Assembly: GCA_022842995.1 (NCBI GenBank)
Contig: JALHOM010000009.1
Span: forward strand, 18,235-57,817
From: Candidatus Saccharimonadota bacterium
Lineage (GTDB): Bacteria > Patescibacteriota > Saccharimonadia > Saccharimonadales > 2-12-FULL-41-12
Direction: 5' to 3'
Length of the DNA stretch: 39,583 nucleotides
Below are positions 38,074-39,583 of this stretch, piece after piece. Position 1 is the stretch's first letter, and each line of letters begins with the position of its first letter. The notes beneath the pieces are model-generated. The model saw only the letters and a program-made list of their open reading frames with translations, had not been told where the DNA came from and searched no databases. The position numbers and the translations under genes were made by a program.

Positions 38074-39041
38074 CCAATCATCTGATGAACTGCAAAGGTT
38101 ATGTGTTTTGCCGTTAGTCCAAAATGCTCCAAGAGTTCATCTGGCGACCCTGACTCGCCGAAACGGTCTACGATCCCCATGCGTTTAACGGGCACCGGTA
38201 AATGCTCTGATAATTGTTCGCAGATAGCACCGCCCAGCCCGCCGTTTATCTGAGCTTCTTCTATCGTTATGGCTCGACCGGTCTTTTGAACCGAAGACAG
38301 AATCGTGGCTGAATCAAGCGGCTTAATAGTCGGTACATGCACAACCTCGGCGTCAATCCCATCTTTGGCAAGCTTTTCGGCCGCCACCAAGGCCTGATAC
38401 GTCATGGTGCCTGTTGCAATAAGACTAATGTGCGCACCCGATCTTAGAACGTATGCTTTTCCGATTTCGAAAGGTGCTTCAGGATAAGTAAAAACCGGCG
38501 TGGCTTCACGAGCCAGTCGTAAATATGCAGGACGCGGGTCTTTAGCGAGGGCAATCGTCGCCTTCTCGGCCTCGATACTATCTGCCGGAATAACAACGAC
38601 CATATTTGGCAAAACCCTCATGAGCGCAATATCCTCGAGCATCTGATGCGTTGCTCCATCAGGGCCAACACTGATTCCAGCATGTGAACCAACAATTTTC
38701 ACCGGACGATCATTCAAACAAATCGTGGTTCGAATTTGTTCCCAGTTACGTCCAGGACTAAATGCAGCGTAGCTACTGACAAAAGGTATTTTGCCCTGAG
38801 CAGCCAAGCCCGAACCAACGGTAACCAGGTTTTGCTCGGCAATCCCAATCTCAATATATCGACCAGGAAAAGCGTCTTTAAAGAAATTCATCTGCGTAGA
38901 ATCAGTTAGATCAGCACAAGCAGCAACAACATTTTCGTTTAATTCACCCGCCTTAACAAGGCCTTTGCCGAAGCCCTTTCTGATAGGTTCCTTGGCTACA
39001 TCGGTGGCCATAAAATTATCAATCACCATACGATTACTCAT
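38070..39041 (-). CDS. Transketolase, C-terminal subunit
   Basis: GFGKGLVKAGELNENVVAACADLTDSTQMNFFKDAFPGRYIEIGIAEQNLVTVGSGLAAQGKIPFVSSYAAFSPGRNWEQIR. Confidence 0.95.
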   Translation of the reverse strand: MSNRMVIDNFMATDVAKEPIRKGFGKGLVKAGELNENVVAACADLTDSTQMNFFKDAFPGRYIEIGIAEQNLVTVGSGLAAQGKIPFVSSYAAFSPGRNWEQIRTTICLNDRPVKIVGSHAGISVGPDGATHQMLEDIALMRVLPNMVVVIPADSIEAEKATIALAKDPRPAYLRLAREATPVFTYPEAPFEIGKAYVLRSGAHISLIATGTMTYQALVAAEKLAKDGIDAEVVHVPTIKPLDSATILSSVQKTGRAITIEEAQINGGLGGAICEQLSEHLPVPVKRMGIVDRFGESGSPDELLEHFGLTAKHITFAVHQMIG

Positions 39042-39583
39042 GTTCGCTCCGAATCTTTCCGCCTAAGGTACGTAGTTCGTGGAGGGCTTTCTTGGCCTCT
39101 TCATGATTTGGCGGCTTACCGTGCCAAGCGTATTGAAATTCCATAAAATCAACACCTTTTCCGGGAATGGTCTGAGCGATAATCGCCACTGGCCTATTCA
39201 CAATCGCGCGAGCCAAAGCACAGGTTTCGATAAAGGCCTCGATATTATTGCCATCAACTTCCAAAACGTGCCAGCCAAAGGCCTCCCATTTATCCCGCAA
39301 GTTTTCAAGTGGCATAACCATCTCAGTTGGACCGTCGATCTGGATGTTATTGCGGTCAATAATACCGATGATGTTGCCAAGTTTGTATTTACCGGCCAAC
39401 ATAGCCGCTTCCCAAATATTGCCTTCATTAAGCTCACCGTCGCCCATAACAACATAAACCCAGCGGTGAATCTGTTTATTTATATTCATTGCCAGAGCCA
39501 TTCCGCAGGCTTGGCTGAGGCCACAGCCCAAAGGACCCTAGTATTCTCCAGTCCGGGTAATTTGGTTCGCTCAGGGTGTCCTT
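39034..39583 (-). CDS. Transketolase, N-terminal (TPP-binding) subunit, 5' end outside window; apparent frameshift near 39538
   Basis: GPLGCGLSQACGMALAMN, VVMGDGELNEGNIWEAAMLAGKYKLGNIIGIIDRNNIQIDG; GHPERTKLPGLENT lies in a different frame immediately upstream. Confidence 0.88.

Overview
Window from a compact genome with standard-code ORFs. The gene content (split transketolase, malic enzyme, PilB, gatCAB, RadA/ClpC/NusA, short conserved orphan membrane proteins) suggests a Patescibacteria/CPR organism, possibly Saccharibacteria; this is an inference, not a proof. About 30 protein genes are supported, mostly housekeeping and mostly on the minus strand. No tRNA, rRNA, CRISPR array or transposase was recognised by eye. 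The most unusual signals are non-coding: (1) two inverted copies (14202-14490 and 36807-37101) of a mosaic intergenic element built almost entirely from 7-bp units kept in one register, with a 56-bp conserved core and a TTCGCC-GNA-GGCGAA hairpin; (2) three unrelated genes ending in Arg-Asn-stop through a sequence resembling the AGAAACT heptamer, suggesting heptad sequence supplies gene ends; (3) a gene-free ~650-bp interval with two related palindromes sharing CATGTAAAT...ATTTACATG, one a perfect 42-bp palindrome; (4) a perfect CIRCE element overlapping a likely clpC promoter; (5) a 35-codon ABC-exporter C-terminal remnant at 33732-33839; (6) an apparent 1-nt frameshift in the transketolase N-terminal subunit at about 39538; (7) -10 boxes so close to start codons that several mRNAs are probably leaderless.
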